The translations under genes and the position numbers were made by a program. A stretch of 9,065 bases of DNA from VFMC01 sp031404435 (GTDB taxonomy: Bacteria; Actinomycetota; Acidimicrobiia; Acidimicrobiales; Ilumatobacteraceae), in assembly GCA_031404435.1 (NCBI GenBank), contig JANNHO010000572.1:1-9065 (forward strand), read 5' to 3'. Every line of letters starts with the position of its first letter. Positions within the stretch are counted from its first letter, which is position 1. Of this stretch, positions 1 to 6,329 are shown piece after piece. The notes under the pieces were generated by a model. It was not told where the DNA came from. It worked only from the letters and a program-made list of their open reading frames with translations, and searched no databases.

Positions 1-1132
1 CATATCCAGAAGTCGGCGCGTGGTAGCCGTTCACGTCCACGATCAGATGGACCGGCTGATTTGCGAAGAAGCACACCCGACCACCCGCACCAATCTTTGC
101 GACCACCGCATTCGGAACCGTCGCGCCAACCGAGAAGTTCAGATTCGACGCCGCCGGAACACCCGTCCCACACGGAAACACCGTCAAGTACCCAGCGCCC
201 TGCGCCTCAGTCACCGTCACGTTCAACACCACCGCAGTTGCATCCACCGGTACACCACCGCGACCGGCCACCTGCAACTCCGTCACCACGCCGCCGGGAC
301 GAACCCCGACCCTGTTGAACTGACCGTCGATAGTCGACAGCCCAAACCTGGACTCCAACAACCGCGCAGGCGACATTGGCGCATAGCCATCAAATCCCGG
401 TGGCGGCGGCGGAATCACTGGCGGAATGTAGTAATCGTTGGGAATTGGACCGAGCCAACCACCATCAAGCTCGGGCGCGAAGTCCAGCGACATGTTCGCC
501 GCACTGACATTGTCGTATGCGAAAGTAGCCACGAATCCAACATCCGTTACATTTCCGAAGCAACCAGACAAGAAACTTACCGCGTAGTATCTGAGAGCTT
601 CCGCCGATATGGGCGTACCCTCGCAGATCAAATTTCCCGCCTGGTCAACGAGATCGGCATAGAGAATTCCATTGAAATTGAACAGGACGGCCGAAAGATC
701 AGGGACAGAATCGAGATTTAGGTCGACGTCCCAGGCGATGAACGTGTTTCCAACTCTCCAGTTCGGGCTGAGCGGACTTTCAAATTGCTGAACAAACGCC
801 TCGAACAGGAAGCGGCCATTGAAACCAGTATTGATTGCGACGCTTCGGAGATCTCCCTGGGGCCAGACGACATCGCCGGTCGAATCGGTCTCCGAGCGGA
901 AGACCTCAGCCCGCTGCCCCGTCAACCGAGTTGGGTCTGCCGAGCCGCCGCTCGAACGCAAAGTGGACAAGCGCTCGTCTCGAGACCCTTGGATCAAACG
1001 TACGCCGCGAGCGTCGGCCGAAACATCTGTCGGCGGCGCGGCCGATGTGAGCGGCACCGCCATGCCGGTCACCACGCACATTGCGACGACCCCACACCGC
1101 AACAATCCTCCGAACGAACATCTTCCCACCAT
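1..1132 (-). CDS. Secreted Acidimicrobiia-type surface protein, 3' end cut by window edge
   Basis: Reading the minus strand from ATG at 1132 gives 377 codons with no stop up to the window edge, so the C-terminus lies outside. Residues 1-32 look like a signal peptide: R4 and R12, a hydrophobic stretch through VVAMCVVTGMAV, and a likely cleavage site near LTSA-AP. Residues about 40-230 are a domain I do not recognise, with two cysteines (C170, C191). A proline hinge (237-246) leads to residues 254-370, beginning PARLLESR, with VVLNVTVTEAQGAGYLTVFP at 301-320 and VHLIVDVNGY at 361-370. I recall this domain from many exported proteins of Ilumatobacter and relatives. Its function is unknown to me; a cell-surface or extracellular role is inferred. 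No clear ribosome-binding site precedes 1132, and the reading frame stays open upstream, so the start rests on the signal peptide. It is unrelated in function to the catabolic genes nearby. Confidence 0.85.
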   Translation of the reverse strand, partial: MVGRCSFGGLLRCGVVAMCVVTGMAVPLTSAAPPTDVSADARGVRLIQGSRDERLSTLRSSGGSADPTRLTGQRAEVFRSETDSTGDVVWPQGDLRSVAINTGFNGRFLFEAFVQQFESPLSPNWRVGNTFIAWDVDLNLDSVPDLSAVLFNFNGILYADLVDQAGNLICEGTPISAEALRYYAVSFLSGCFGNVTDVGFVATFAYDNVSAANMSLDFAPELDGGWLGPIPNDYYIPPVIPPPPPGFDGYAPMSPARLLESRFGLSTIDGQFNRVGVRPGGVVTELQVAGRGGVPVDATAVVLNVTVTEAQGAGYLTVFPCGTGVPAASNLNFSVGATVPNAVVAKIGAGGRVCFFANQPVHLIVDVNGYHAPTSGY

Positions 1133-1235
1133 GGCCGCCAAGCCCCGATTCGTGTTGTGAGGCGGCGAACCATACGTGGCATGTTGGATCACCGCCAGCA
1201 ACTTGATCAAGACTTGACACAACTGTGGCTCACAT

Positions 1236-1286
1236 CGTTCTGGTCACGCTCTCCCGCCCCTACGCCGGTTTCGCGTGACCAGAACG
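1236..1286. terminator. 14-bp perfect inverted repeat, possible terminator of the HDO-A gene
   Basis: CGTTCTGGTCACGC (1236-1249) is repeated as its exact reverse complement at 1273-1286, with a 23-nt loop. On the minus strand the stem starts 9 nt after the HDO-A stop codon (1296-1298), the usual place for a transcript-ending hairpin. There is no T-run on either side, so it is not a classical rho-independent terminator. The alternative is an operator for the secreted-protein gene, which starts about 100 nt further along the same strand. Confidence 0.5.
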
Positions 1287-1295
1287 CAATCCGGC

Positions 1296-2000
1296 CTACC
1301 AGGTGCAGTCGGAGAGGTTGTCCCAACAGCGGCGGGTGAGCTCGGCGCCGGCGAAGTAGGCGGCTCTTGCGGAGCGGCGTTTGGCATCGGTGTCGAGGTA
1401 GCGCTCGGCGAACTCACCGACGTGGCCGCCGTGGTCTTCGTCGACGGTGATGTGGATGGTGTGGAACGCGTAGTCGTCGGGCTGCAACACGTCGGTGTAG
1501 TGCTCTTTGAAACCGGCGACGGCACGGATGTAGGCGGGCGGGATCTGATTCTCGATCGCCAGAATGCCACCGAACGTCAGCTCGTGCCACGGGCGCTGAT
1601 GGACCATGTTGTAAAGGAAGCTCTCGCAGGCCACCGCATCGACGTTGGGCGGTGCATCGGTGATCACCTCATCGGGCGCGCCGAGGGCGCGGGTGAACTC
1701 GAACAGCCAGTGCACGTGCCCGAACCCGCTCTTGGAGACCGTCCCCAGTACCTCTTCGGCGATGTTCTCGATCACGCCATCGGTCATCTCGTAGGGGATC
1801 TTGCCAACCCACACCGACAGCACCCGGCGGGTGTGCACCGTCACCCCGTGGTAGTGCTGGCGGGCCCATGCGACCATCTCCTGCTTGGTCGCCTCGCCTT
1901 GTTCGACCCGCTTCACCCAGTCGGCCTGGTCGAGGGTGCGGCCCGACGCCTGCAGATCGGCACACATCTCCTGTACGAATGCTTCCCCGTCAAAACTCAT
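1296..2000 (-). CDS. Haem-oxygenase-fold diiron oxidase-like protein (PqqC/TenA-like), HDO-A
   Basis: This 234-aa protein has the size and motifs of the PqqC/CADD/TenA-like superfamily, in which many members are non-haem diiron oxidases (HDOs such as CADD, UndA, SznF). A plausible full ligand set is visible: E82/E83 (AEEVLG), H95 (GFGHVHW), E150 (AIENQIP), then H183-x3-D187-x2-H190 (HITVDEDH). The H-x3-D-x2-H spacing and the E-x-Q-x-P helix match the iron-binding members, whereas PqqC itself is cofactor-free. ATG at 2000 was chosen because GGAGGT (plus-strand 2006-2011) sits 5 nt upstream and the N-terminus MSFDGEAFV matches the paralogue at 4523. Longer in-frame starts lack this support. It is transcribed divergently from the dioxygenase operon. 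Its reaction cannot be read from sequence; oxidation of a phenolic or aryl-phosphate substrate is inferred from context. Confidence 0.9.
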   Translation of the reverse strand: MSFDGEAFVQEMCADLQASGRTLDQADWVKRVEQGEATKQEMVAWARQHYHGVTVHTRRVLSVWVGKIPYEMTDGVIENIAEEVLGTVSKSGFGHVHWLFEFTRALGAPDEVITDAPPNVDAVACESFLYNMVHQRPWHELTFGGILAIENQIPPAYIRAVAGFKEHYTDVLQPDDYAFHTIHITVDEDHGGHVGEFAERYLDTDAKRRSARAAYFAGAELTRRCWDNLSDCTW

Positions 2001-2145
2001 CGTCGACCTCCGGTCGCGGGCCCTTCGCGGCCCATGTGTCAGCGCCAAATATCCTCCATCGCAGCGCAACACGTCGAGCCGGCTGTTCCGTCACCTGGAA
2101 CGGAGCGCTGTACGCACGCACGCGCGAACCGACACACTGGCAGGT
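2001..2145. promoter_or_regulatory. Divergent promoter region between HDO-A and the dioxygenase operon
   Basis: These 145 bp separate two start codons facing away from each other, so they must hold promoters in both directions. I see the HDO-A ribosome-binding site at 2006-2011, a small AT-rich patch (CAAATAT near 2046) in otherwise GC-rich DNA, and the GTTCC-N7-GGAAC dyad at 2085-2101. No convincing -35/-10 pair could be assigned on either strand. Confidence 0.6.
2085..2101. promoter_or_regulatory. Candidate operator 1: GTTCC-N7-GGAAC
   Basis: A 5+5 bp dyad with a 7-nt spacer, GTTCCgtcacctGGAAC, lies between the divergent genes, 44 nt before the dioxygenase ATG and 84 nt before the HDO-A ATG. 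The same arms and spacer length recur at 4421-4437, upstream of the HDO-A paralogue. IclR-family proteins bind short palindromes, and one is encoded at 8244-9014, so it is the natural candidate ligand. That assignment is inference. Confidence 0.5.
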
Positions 2146-3054
2146 ATGGCAATCTTCCGTTTGGGGCACGTCGAAGTACGCACGCCCGACCTTGAGCTCT
2201 GTGCCGCCTACTACACCGAGGTTCTTGGGCTGCGCGAGGTGGCCCGCGAGGACAACAAGGTGTACCTGAAGGCATGGGACGAGCAGGATCACCACTCGGT
2301 CATCCTCACCGGCTCGAATCGCTACGGCATCGAACACCTCGCGTTCAAGACCGAGGAGTTGAACGACCTCGAGGGCTACGAAACCGTCCTTGAGCGTTAC
2401 GGCTGCACAGTCGAACGCATCCCCGCCGGCACCCGGTTGGCGATGGGCGACGCAATCCGCTTCGACAGCCCCACCGGGCACATCATCGAGATTTTCGCCA
2501 AAAAGGAAAAGGTCGGCAACGGCCTGCCGTACATCAACCCGGGAATGATGCCGATGGACCTCGTCGGCATCGCCCCACCCCGGCTCGACCACTGCCTCCT
2601 CACCACCGAGAACGTGCCCGATGCGGCGCACTTCATGAGCGAGGCGCTGGGCTTCCGCCTCACCGAGCAACTCGTCAACAACGAGGGCCACCAGATGGTC
2701 GTGTTCTTCGAACGGTCACGGCAGCCGCACGACATCGCGTTCACCCGCGGCGCAAATGGTGGGCTGCACCACTTCTCGTTCTGGCTCGACAGCTGGGGCG
2801 ATCTCGGTCGAGCCGCCGACATCTTGCGGATGAACGGCGTCGACATCGACATCGGCCCCACCCGCCACGGCATCACCCGCGGTCACACGATCTACTTCTT
2901 CGATCCGGTCGGCAACCGCAACGAGGTGTTCACCGGCGGCTACAAGACCGACACCGACTGGACCCCGATCACCTGGACCGAGGACCAGATGGGCAAGGCC
3001 TTGTTCTACTACGAGAACAAGGTCGTCGACTCGTTCGTATCGATCTACACGTGA
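2146..3054 (+). CDS. Extradiol ring-cleavage dioxygenase, catechol 2,3-dioxygenase (XylE) type
   Basis: This 302-aa protein has two vicinal-oxygen-chelate modules, like the roughly 307-aa type I extradiol dioxygenases. Such Fe(II) enzymes open catechol next to the diol to give 2-hydroxymuconate semialdehyde. The expected metal ligands are H149 (RLDHCLL), H209 (GGLHHFSF) and E260 (NRNEVF), equivalent to XylE H153, H214 and E265. H195 (PHDIAF), H241 (PTRHG) and Y250 (TIYFFDP) match active-site H199, H246 and Y255. The C-terminal run IDIGPTRHGITRG is strongly XylE-like. ATG at 2146 fits the family N-terminus (GHVEVRT near residue 8). Only a weak GGCAGG abuts it, so translation may be leaderless. 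Its stop overlaps the next GTG by 4 nt. A small catechol is the likely substrate; an alkyl- or other substituted catechol is possible. Confidence 0.93.
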   Translation: MAIFRLGHVEVRTPDLELCAAYYTEVLGLREVAREDNKVYLKAWDEQDHHSVILTGSNRYGIEHLAFKTEELNDLEGYETVLERYGCTVERIPAGTRLAMGDAIRFDSPTGHIIEIFAKKEKVGNGLPYINPGMMPMDLVGIAPPRLDHCLLTTENVPDAAHFMSEALGFRLTEQLVNNEGHQMVVFFERSRQPHDIAFTRGANGGLHHFSFWLDSWGDLGRAADILRMNGVDIDIGPTRHGITRGHTIYFFDPVGNRNEVFTGGYKTDTDWTPITWTEDQMGKALFYYENKVVDSFVSIYT

Positions 3055-4067
3055 GCACATCGATCACGCGTGACGACGCGCCCGGCTATCTCGCCAGGTA
3101 CGAAAGGCGTCGCCTCGAGAACCTTGTCGGCGATGTTGAGATCGCTTCCGGCGAGCCGCCGTTCGTGGCCAGAGCCCGCGAGCGAGCTACCCAGCGGGCG
3201 CTCGAGGAGATGCGTGCCGATGGCGGACCGACGGGCCGCACGATCGCGTTCGCCAATGAAACCGTGGCCCCACGCGAGTTGCAGTACCCCGATTCGTTCC
3301 GCCATCGGGTAGCCACCTCGATCGACGTGCGTCTCATCCGACACGGCCAAACACAGGGCTACATCACCGATGGGGCGCTCACCCCGCTCGGCCGCTGGCA
3401 GGCCCATCGCAAGGGCGCCGACCTGGCCAAGGGGCTCAAGGAGGGGATGACGGTGAAGTTCCCGTATGCCCCAACGGCGCGGGCGAAGGAGACCGCCGAG
3501 GGCGTGCGCGGCGGGGTGTTGTCGGCGCTCGGCCGGTACGGCATCGGCGACGTGACTGTCGAAGATCCCGAGCCGAATGTGGCGTTCGACAACTTCCAGG
3601 TGTTCGTCGATGGCAAGGAGATGGACGTCACCGCTGCGTTCATCGAGTTCGCCAACACGCGCGAGATCTACAACCGCTTCGGCAACGGCGACCGGCCGGG
3701 GTGGATGGTCGAGATCGACCGGTTCTTCCGCATCGAGCAGGCCGGCGGCGACCCGATCACCCATTGGCTGACGCACCCGTTGCAGTACTTCGAACCCGCT
3801 GCGCTGGTTGTGCGCCGCCATTGGAAGGGGATCGTGGAACTGGCACGGAGCAGCGACGCCAACACCAAGGTGTACATGTGCGGCCACTCGGGACCGATCC
3901 GCGCCGTCGCCGCCAGCGCCGTCGGGCACGACCCCGGCGAACCGTTCAACACCGAAGACGTGCGCATCAAGATCTACGACGACCTCGAACACGCGGTGGT
4001 CACCTACCGCGGCCGCGGCCAGGAGATAGAGATCCCCACCACCGTCACGCCCAGTTGGTACGCGTGA
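3051..4067 (+). CDS. Histidine phosphatase superfamily protein, putative aryl-phosphate phosphatase
   Basis: This 338-aa protein carries the branch-1 histidine phosphatase signature RLIRHGQT (94-101), with H98 the expected phosphorylated histidine. R144 (APTARAKETA) fits the second arginine, and H279 (MCGHSGPIRAV) fits the C-terminal catalytic histidine. It is much longer than a minimal phosphoglycerate-mutase-like enzyme of about 200 aa: about 90 residues precede the RHG motif, and a long insert (about 170-265) separates the two halves of the core. GTG at 3051 overlaps the dioxygenase stop (GTGA), and its own stop overlaps the ferredoxin start, which points to translational coupling. In a cluster with an aryl-phosphate synthase and a catechol dioxygenase, it probably removes phosphate from a hydroxylated aryl phosphate before ring cleavage. 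As I recall, the phosphohydrolase CreD plays a comparable part in the C. glutamicum 4-cresol pathway. Superfamily membership is secure; the substrate is inferred. Confidence 0.88.
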   Translation: MSTSITRDDAPGYLARYERRRLENLVGDVEIASGEPPFVARARERATQRALEEMRADGGPTGRTIAFANETVAPRELQYPDSFRHRVATSIDVRLIRHGQTQGYITDGALTPLGRWQAHRKGADLAKGLKEGMTVKFPYAPTARAKETAEGVRGGVLSALGRYGIGDVTVEDPEPNVAFDNFQVFVDGKEMDVTAAFIEFANTREIYNRFGNGDRPGWMVEIDRFFRIEQAGGDPITHWLTHPLQYFEPAALVVRRHWKGIVELARSSDANTKVYMCGHSGPIRAVAASAVGHDPGEPFNTEDVRIKIYDDLEHAVVTYRGRGQEIEIPTTVTPSWYA

Positions 4068-4390
4068 GCGAAACGCGCACGTCCCCGCCGGCCACACCGG
4101 TAAACGACGGCGGCGGGTTCGCCGGTACAGGCGAGCCAGCGGTCACCACCACGCTCACCGTCGACGGTGTCGAGTACTCGATCACGGCCGATCCGACGAT
4201 GGCGTCACTGAAGGCAATCCGCGAGATCGCCGAACACGTGCGCCCCAAGCGCGGCTGCCAAGAAGGCATTTGCGGTAAGTGCGAGTCGCAGGTGAACGGC
4301 GCGGCGACCCGGTTGTGCATCACCCCGATCGGCACACTTGGCGGCGCGGTCGTCGCCACTCCGGTCCCGCGCACGAGCATCTGGGGCTGA
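4064..4390 (+). CDS. Small [2Fe-2S] ferredoxin, SdhB/CoxS-like cysteine spacing
   Basis: This 108-aa protein has a Pro/Gly-rich leader (1-27) and a beta-grasp domain in which C65, C70, C73 and C85 follow C-x4-C-x2-C-x11-C. The segment GCQEGICGKC resembles the first cluster domain of succinate dehydrogenase SdhB and of CoxS-type subunits. Plant-type ferredoxins have a much longer gap before the fourth cysteine. The helical domain that follows in SdhB or CoxS is absent, so this is a free-standing electron carrier. GTG at 4064 overlaps the phosphatase stop by 4 nt. No ferredoxin reductase is seen in the window. Its place beside oxygenase genes suggests it delivers electrons to one of them. The HDO-like proteins are the likely partners, since extradiol dioxygenases need no external electrons for turnover. 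Reactivation of an oxidised dioxygenase, as XylT does for XylE, is an alternative role. Confidence 0.87.
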   Translation: MSETRTSPPATPVNDGGGFAGTGEPAVTTTLTVDGVEYSITADPTMASLKAIREIAEHVRPKRGCQEGICGKCESQVNGAATRLCITPIGTLGGAVVATPVPRTSIWG

Positions 4391-4522
4391 GCCGCACGCC
4401 GGCACTGCGCCAGCGTCCGCGTTCCATTTGCCGGAACGCAGATCTTGGCTGACGGCTTGTCACATGACACAGTGCACTCGTTGGGGACGGTGCGGTGGCA
4501 CCTCGGACAGAAGGGGATTTGC
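4391..4522 (+). promoter_or_regulatory. Probable promoter region of the HDO-B/aryl-phosphate synthase operon
   Basis: The preceding genes are packed with 4-nt overlaps, so a 132-bp gap suggests a new transcription start. It holds the GCGTTCC-N7-GGAACGC dyad (4419-4439), a second small dyad TGTCA-CA-TGACA (4458-4469), and a good ribosome-binding site AAGGGG at 4511-4516, 6 nt before ATG 4523. No confident -35/-10 pair was found. Confidence 0.5.
4419..4439. promoter_or_regulatory. Candidate operator 2: GCGTTCC-N7-GGAACGC
   Basis: A perfect 7+7 bp dyad with a 7-nt spacer (atttgcc). Its core GTTCC-N7-GGAAC (4421-4437) has the same arms and spacer length as the site at 2085-2101. The core ends 85 nt before the HDO-B start; the other site ends 84 nt before the HDO-A start. 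The spacers differ, so the match is not simply a copied stretch of upstream DNA. Binding by the IclR protein at 8244-9014 is inferred. Confidence 0.55.
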
Positions 4523-5227
4523 ATGTCATTTGACGGTGAAGCATTTGTCGAGGAAATGCGCCAGGAGCTGATCGCCTCGGGTCGCACACTGGACCAGGCC
4601 GATTGGGTGAAGCGTGTCGAGCAGGGCGAGGCGACCCCACAGGATCTCGTCGGTTGGGCCCGTCAGCATTACTGGGGCGTCACGTACCACACCCGCCGGT
4701 TCCTCTCCATCTGGGTCGGCCGCATCCCCTACGAGATGACCGACAGCGTCATCGAGAACATTGGCGAAGAGGTGCTCGGCATCCAGTCCAAGAGCGGCTT
4801 CGGGCACCTGCACTGGCTGTTCCAGTTCACCCGTGCCCTCGGTGCCCCCGACGAGGTGATCCTCGACGCGACACCGAACGTGGAGGCGGTGCTGAGTGAA
4901 AGCTTCCTGTACAACCTCGCCCACCAACGCCCGTGGTACGAGTTCCAGTTCGGGGCCAGTCTCGGCATCGAGAACCAGATTCCCGACGCCTACACCAAGG
5001 TGGTCGCCGGTTTCCGCGAGCACTACACCGACACCCTGCAGCCCGACGACTACGCATTCCACACCATCCACATCGCCGTCGACGAAGACCACGGCGGCGG
5101 TGTCGGCGAGTTCGCCGAGCGCTACCTCGACACCGACGCCAAGCGCCGCTCGGCCAGGGGCGCCTACTTCGCCGGGGCCGAAGCGACCCGCCGGTGCTGG
5201 GACGCGAACGAGGGGGCCACCTGGTGA
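4523..5227 (+). CDS. Haem-oxygenase-fold diiron oxidase-like protein (PqqC/TenA-like), HDO-B
   Basis: This 234-aa paralogue of the protein at 1296-2000 aligns without a gap; by hand count 48 of 234 positions differ (79.5% identity). All putative iron ligands are kept at the same numbers: E82/E83, H95, E150, H183, D187, H190 (HIAVDEDH). Several differences swap in aromatic residues: H51W, V55Y, V60F and H139Y relative to HDO-A, three of them close together around one helix. This suggests a reshaped substrate pocket. ATG at 4523 is chosen for AAGGGG 6 nt upstream and the shared MSFDGEAFV start; an in-frame TTG at 4445 is unsupported. Its stop overlaps the GTG of the ATP-grasp subunit, so it is probably made together with the phosphorylating enzyme. 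The reaction is unknown; hydroxylation of the phosphorylated phenol is the working hypothesis, alone or as a complex with HDO-A. Confidence 0.9.
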   Translation: MSFDGEAFVEEMRQELIASGRTLDQADWVKRVEQGEATPQDLVGWARQHYWGVTYHTRRFLSIWVGRIPYEMTDSVIENIGEEVLGIQSKSGFGHLHWLFQFTRALGAPDEVILDATPNVEAVLSESFLYNLAHQRPWYEFQFGASLGIENQIPDAYTKVVAGFREHYTDTLQPDDYAFHTIHIAVDEDHGGGVGEFAERYLDTDAKRRSARGAYFAGAEATRRCWDANEGATW

Positions 5228-6291
5228 GCGAGCCGTTCTCGGTCTTCTTCGACCAGTACGAATCGCACCACCAGCCCATCGTCGGCGGCAAGTGCGCGAG
5301 CCTCGGGGCCATGGCACAAACGGGGCTCCCGGTGCCGCACGGTTTTGCCGTCACCACCCATGCCTTCGCCGACTCGATGCTCCGCAACGGCGTCGGGGTC
5401 ATCGTGCAGGCACTCGTCGCCAACCTCGACGTCGCCGATCTTGCCGAGTTGGCCCGCGTTGCCGCCGCCTGCCGCCAGGCGGTGGTCGACGCAGGGCCGT
5501 CCGACGCCACCGAAGCGTGCATCCGCGACTGCTACCGGATGCTGAGCGAACGGTCCGGTACCGCCGACCTGCCCGTCGCGGTGCGCTCCAGCGCCACCGC
5601 CGAAGACCAGCCCGATGCGTCGTTCGCCGGCCAGCAGGACACCTATTTATGGATCCGCGGCGCCGACGCTGTCGTCGAGCACGTGGTGCGCTGCTGGGCG
5701 AGCATGTTCACCGACCGAGCCATTTCGTACCGCACTGACAACGGCTACCCGCATCATGAGGTGGCGATGAGCGTTGCCGTGCAGCAGATGGTGCTGCCCA
5801 AGGCCGCCGGTGTGGCGTTCACGCTGAACCCGATCAACGGCGACCGATCCACGATCGTGATCGACGCTGCGTTCGGCCTCGGCGAAACCGTCGTATCGGG
5901 CACCGTCACCCCCGACAACTACATGGTCGACAAGGTCATCTTCGAGATCACCAAGCGCACCGTGTCGGCCAAGGAGCTCGAGTGCTGCATCGATGGTGAC
6001 ATGGTGGTGCACCTGCCACTGTCACCCGAGCGCTCGGTGATGGCCTGCCTCGACGACGCCGAGATCAAAGCGATTGCGCGTCTCGCCCGCCAGGCCGAGA
6101 AGCACTTCGGCCGGCCACAAGACATCGAGTGGGCGGTGACGGTCGATGACACCGGAACCAGCACCGTCCACCTGCTGCAAAGCCGACCCGAGACGGTGTG
6201 GAGCAACAAACCCCGGCAGGTCAGCCAGGGTGTGCATTCCGCCGTCGACGGCGTCGTCAACAATCTGCTGAAACCCGTCAAGGTCCAGTAG
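5224..6291 (+). CDS. ATP-grasp (PEP synthase N-terminal) subunit of a putative aryl-phosphate synthase
   Basis: This 355-aa protein consists only of the ATP-binding half of PEP synthase/pyruvate phosphate dikinase. Visible motifs are GGKCASLGAM (21-30), VRSSATAEDQPDASFAGQQD (120-139), GVAFTLNP (196-203), AAFGLGETVVSGTVTPDNY (215-233), DIEWA (300-304) and LLQSRPETVW (317-326). PEP synthase itself is about 800 aa; here the phosphohistidine domain is on the next gene. The split and size (about 39 kDa) match the 40-kDa subunit of Thauera phenylphosphate synthase and the two-gene CreH/CreI enzyme acting on 4-cresol. The predicted role is to use ATP to phosphorylate the swivel-domain histidine of the partner. 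GTG at 5224 overlaps the HDO-B stop by 4 nt. Rifampin phosphotransferase is related but is a single polypeptide. The domain is certain; the phenol substrate is inferred. Confidence 0.92.
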   Translation: MSEPFSVFFDQYESHHQPIVGGKCASLGAMAQTGLPVPHGFAVTTHAFADSMLRNGVGVIVQALVANLDVADLAELARVAAACRQAVVDAGPSDATEACIRDCYRMLSERSGTADLPVAVRSSATAEDQPDASFAGQQDTYLWIRGADAVVEHVVRCWASMFTDRAISYRTDNGYPHHEVAMSVAVQQMVLPKAAGVAFTLNPINGDRSTIVIDAAFGLGETVVSGTVTPDNYMVDKVIFEITKRTVSAKELECCIDGDMVVHLPLSPERSVMACLDDAEIKAIARLARQAEKHFGRPQDIEWAVTVDDTGTSTVHLLQSRPETVWSNKPRQVSQGVHSAVDGVVNNLLKPVKVQ

Positions 6292-6318
6292 TCCACAACC
6301 AACACCACACGATCCATT

Positions 6319-6324
6319 GGGGGA
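6319..6324 (+). promoter_or_regulatory. Ribosome-binding site fixing the swivel-subunit start
   Basis: GGGGGA lies 5 nt before ATG 6330. It supports that start over the longer in-frame reading that would run back into the preceding gene. The 38-nt gap (6292-6329) shows no other signal, so the two synthase subunits are probably co-transcribed. Confidence 0.6.
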
Positions 6325-6329
6325 TTCTC

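Noticed and set aside
20..721. Open plus-strand frame of 233 codons
   Set aside because: Its composition is Arg/His/Thr-rich with no recognisable motif. The opposite strand encodes a coherent secreted protein with a signal peptide and a known module, so this is a shadow.
1202..1218. CTTGATCAAG palindrome and plus-strand TTGACA
   Set aside because: No plus-strand gene starts downstream and the palindrome is only 10 bp. I could not tie either to the secreted-protein promoter on the minus strand.
2018..2033. GGGCC/GGCCC mini-hairpin in the HDO-A leader
   Set aside because: A 5-bp GC-only stem is common by chance in DNA of this composition, and nothing similar precedes HDO-B.
1275..2195. Long open plus-strand frame (306 codons) opposite HDO-A
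   Set aside because: It is antisense to a clearly homologous gene (80% identical to HDO-B). A similar open antisense frame lies opposite HDO-B (4526-5317), as expected for mirrored codon bias.
4458..4469. TGTCA-CA-TGACA dyad upstream of HDO-B as a second operator
   Set aside because: It is short, occurs once, and has no counterpart before HDO-A or the dioxygenase; mentioned only within the promoter-region entry.
1296..5227. PQQ biosynthesis (PqqC) as the role of the HDO pair
   Set aside because: No pqqA, pqqB, pqqD or pqqE-like gene is present, and the iron-ligand pattern H-x3-D-x2-H with E-x-Q-x-P fits the diiron branch better than cofactor-free PqqC.
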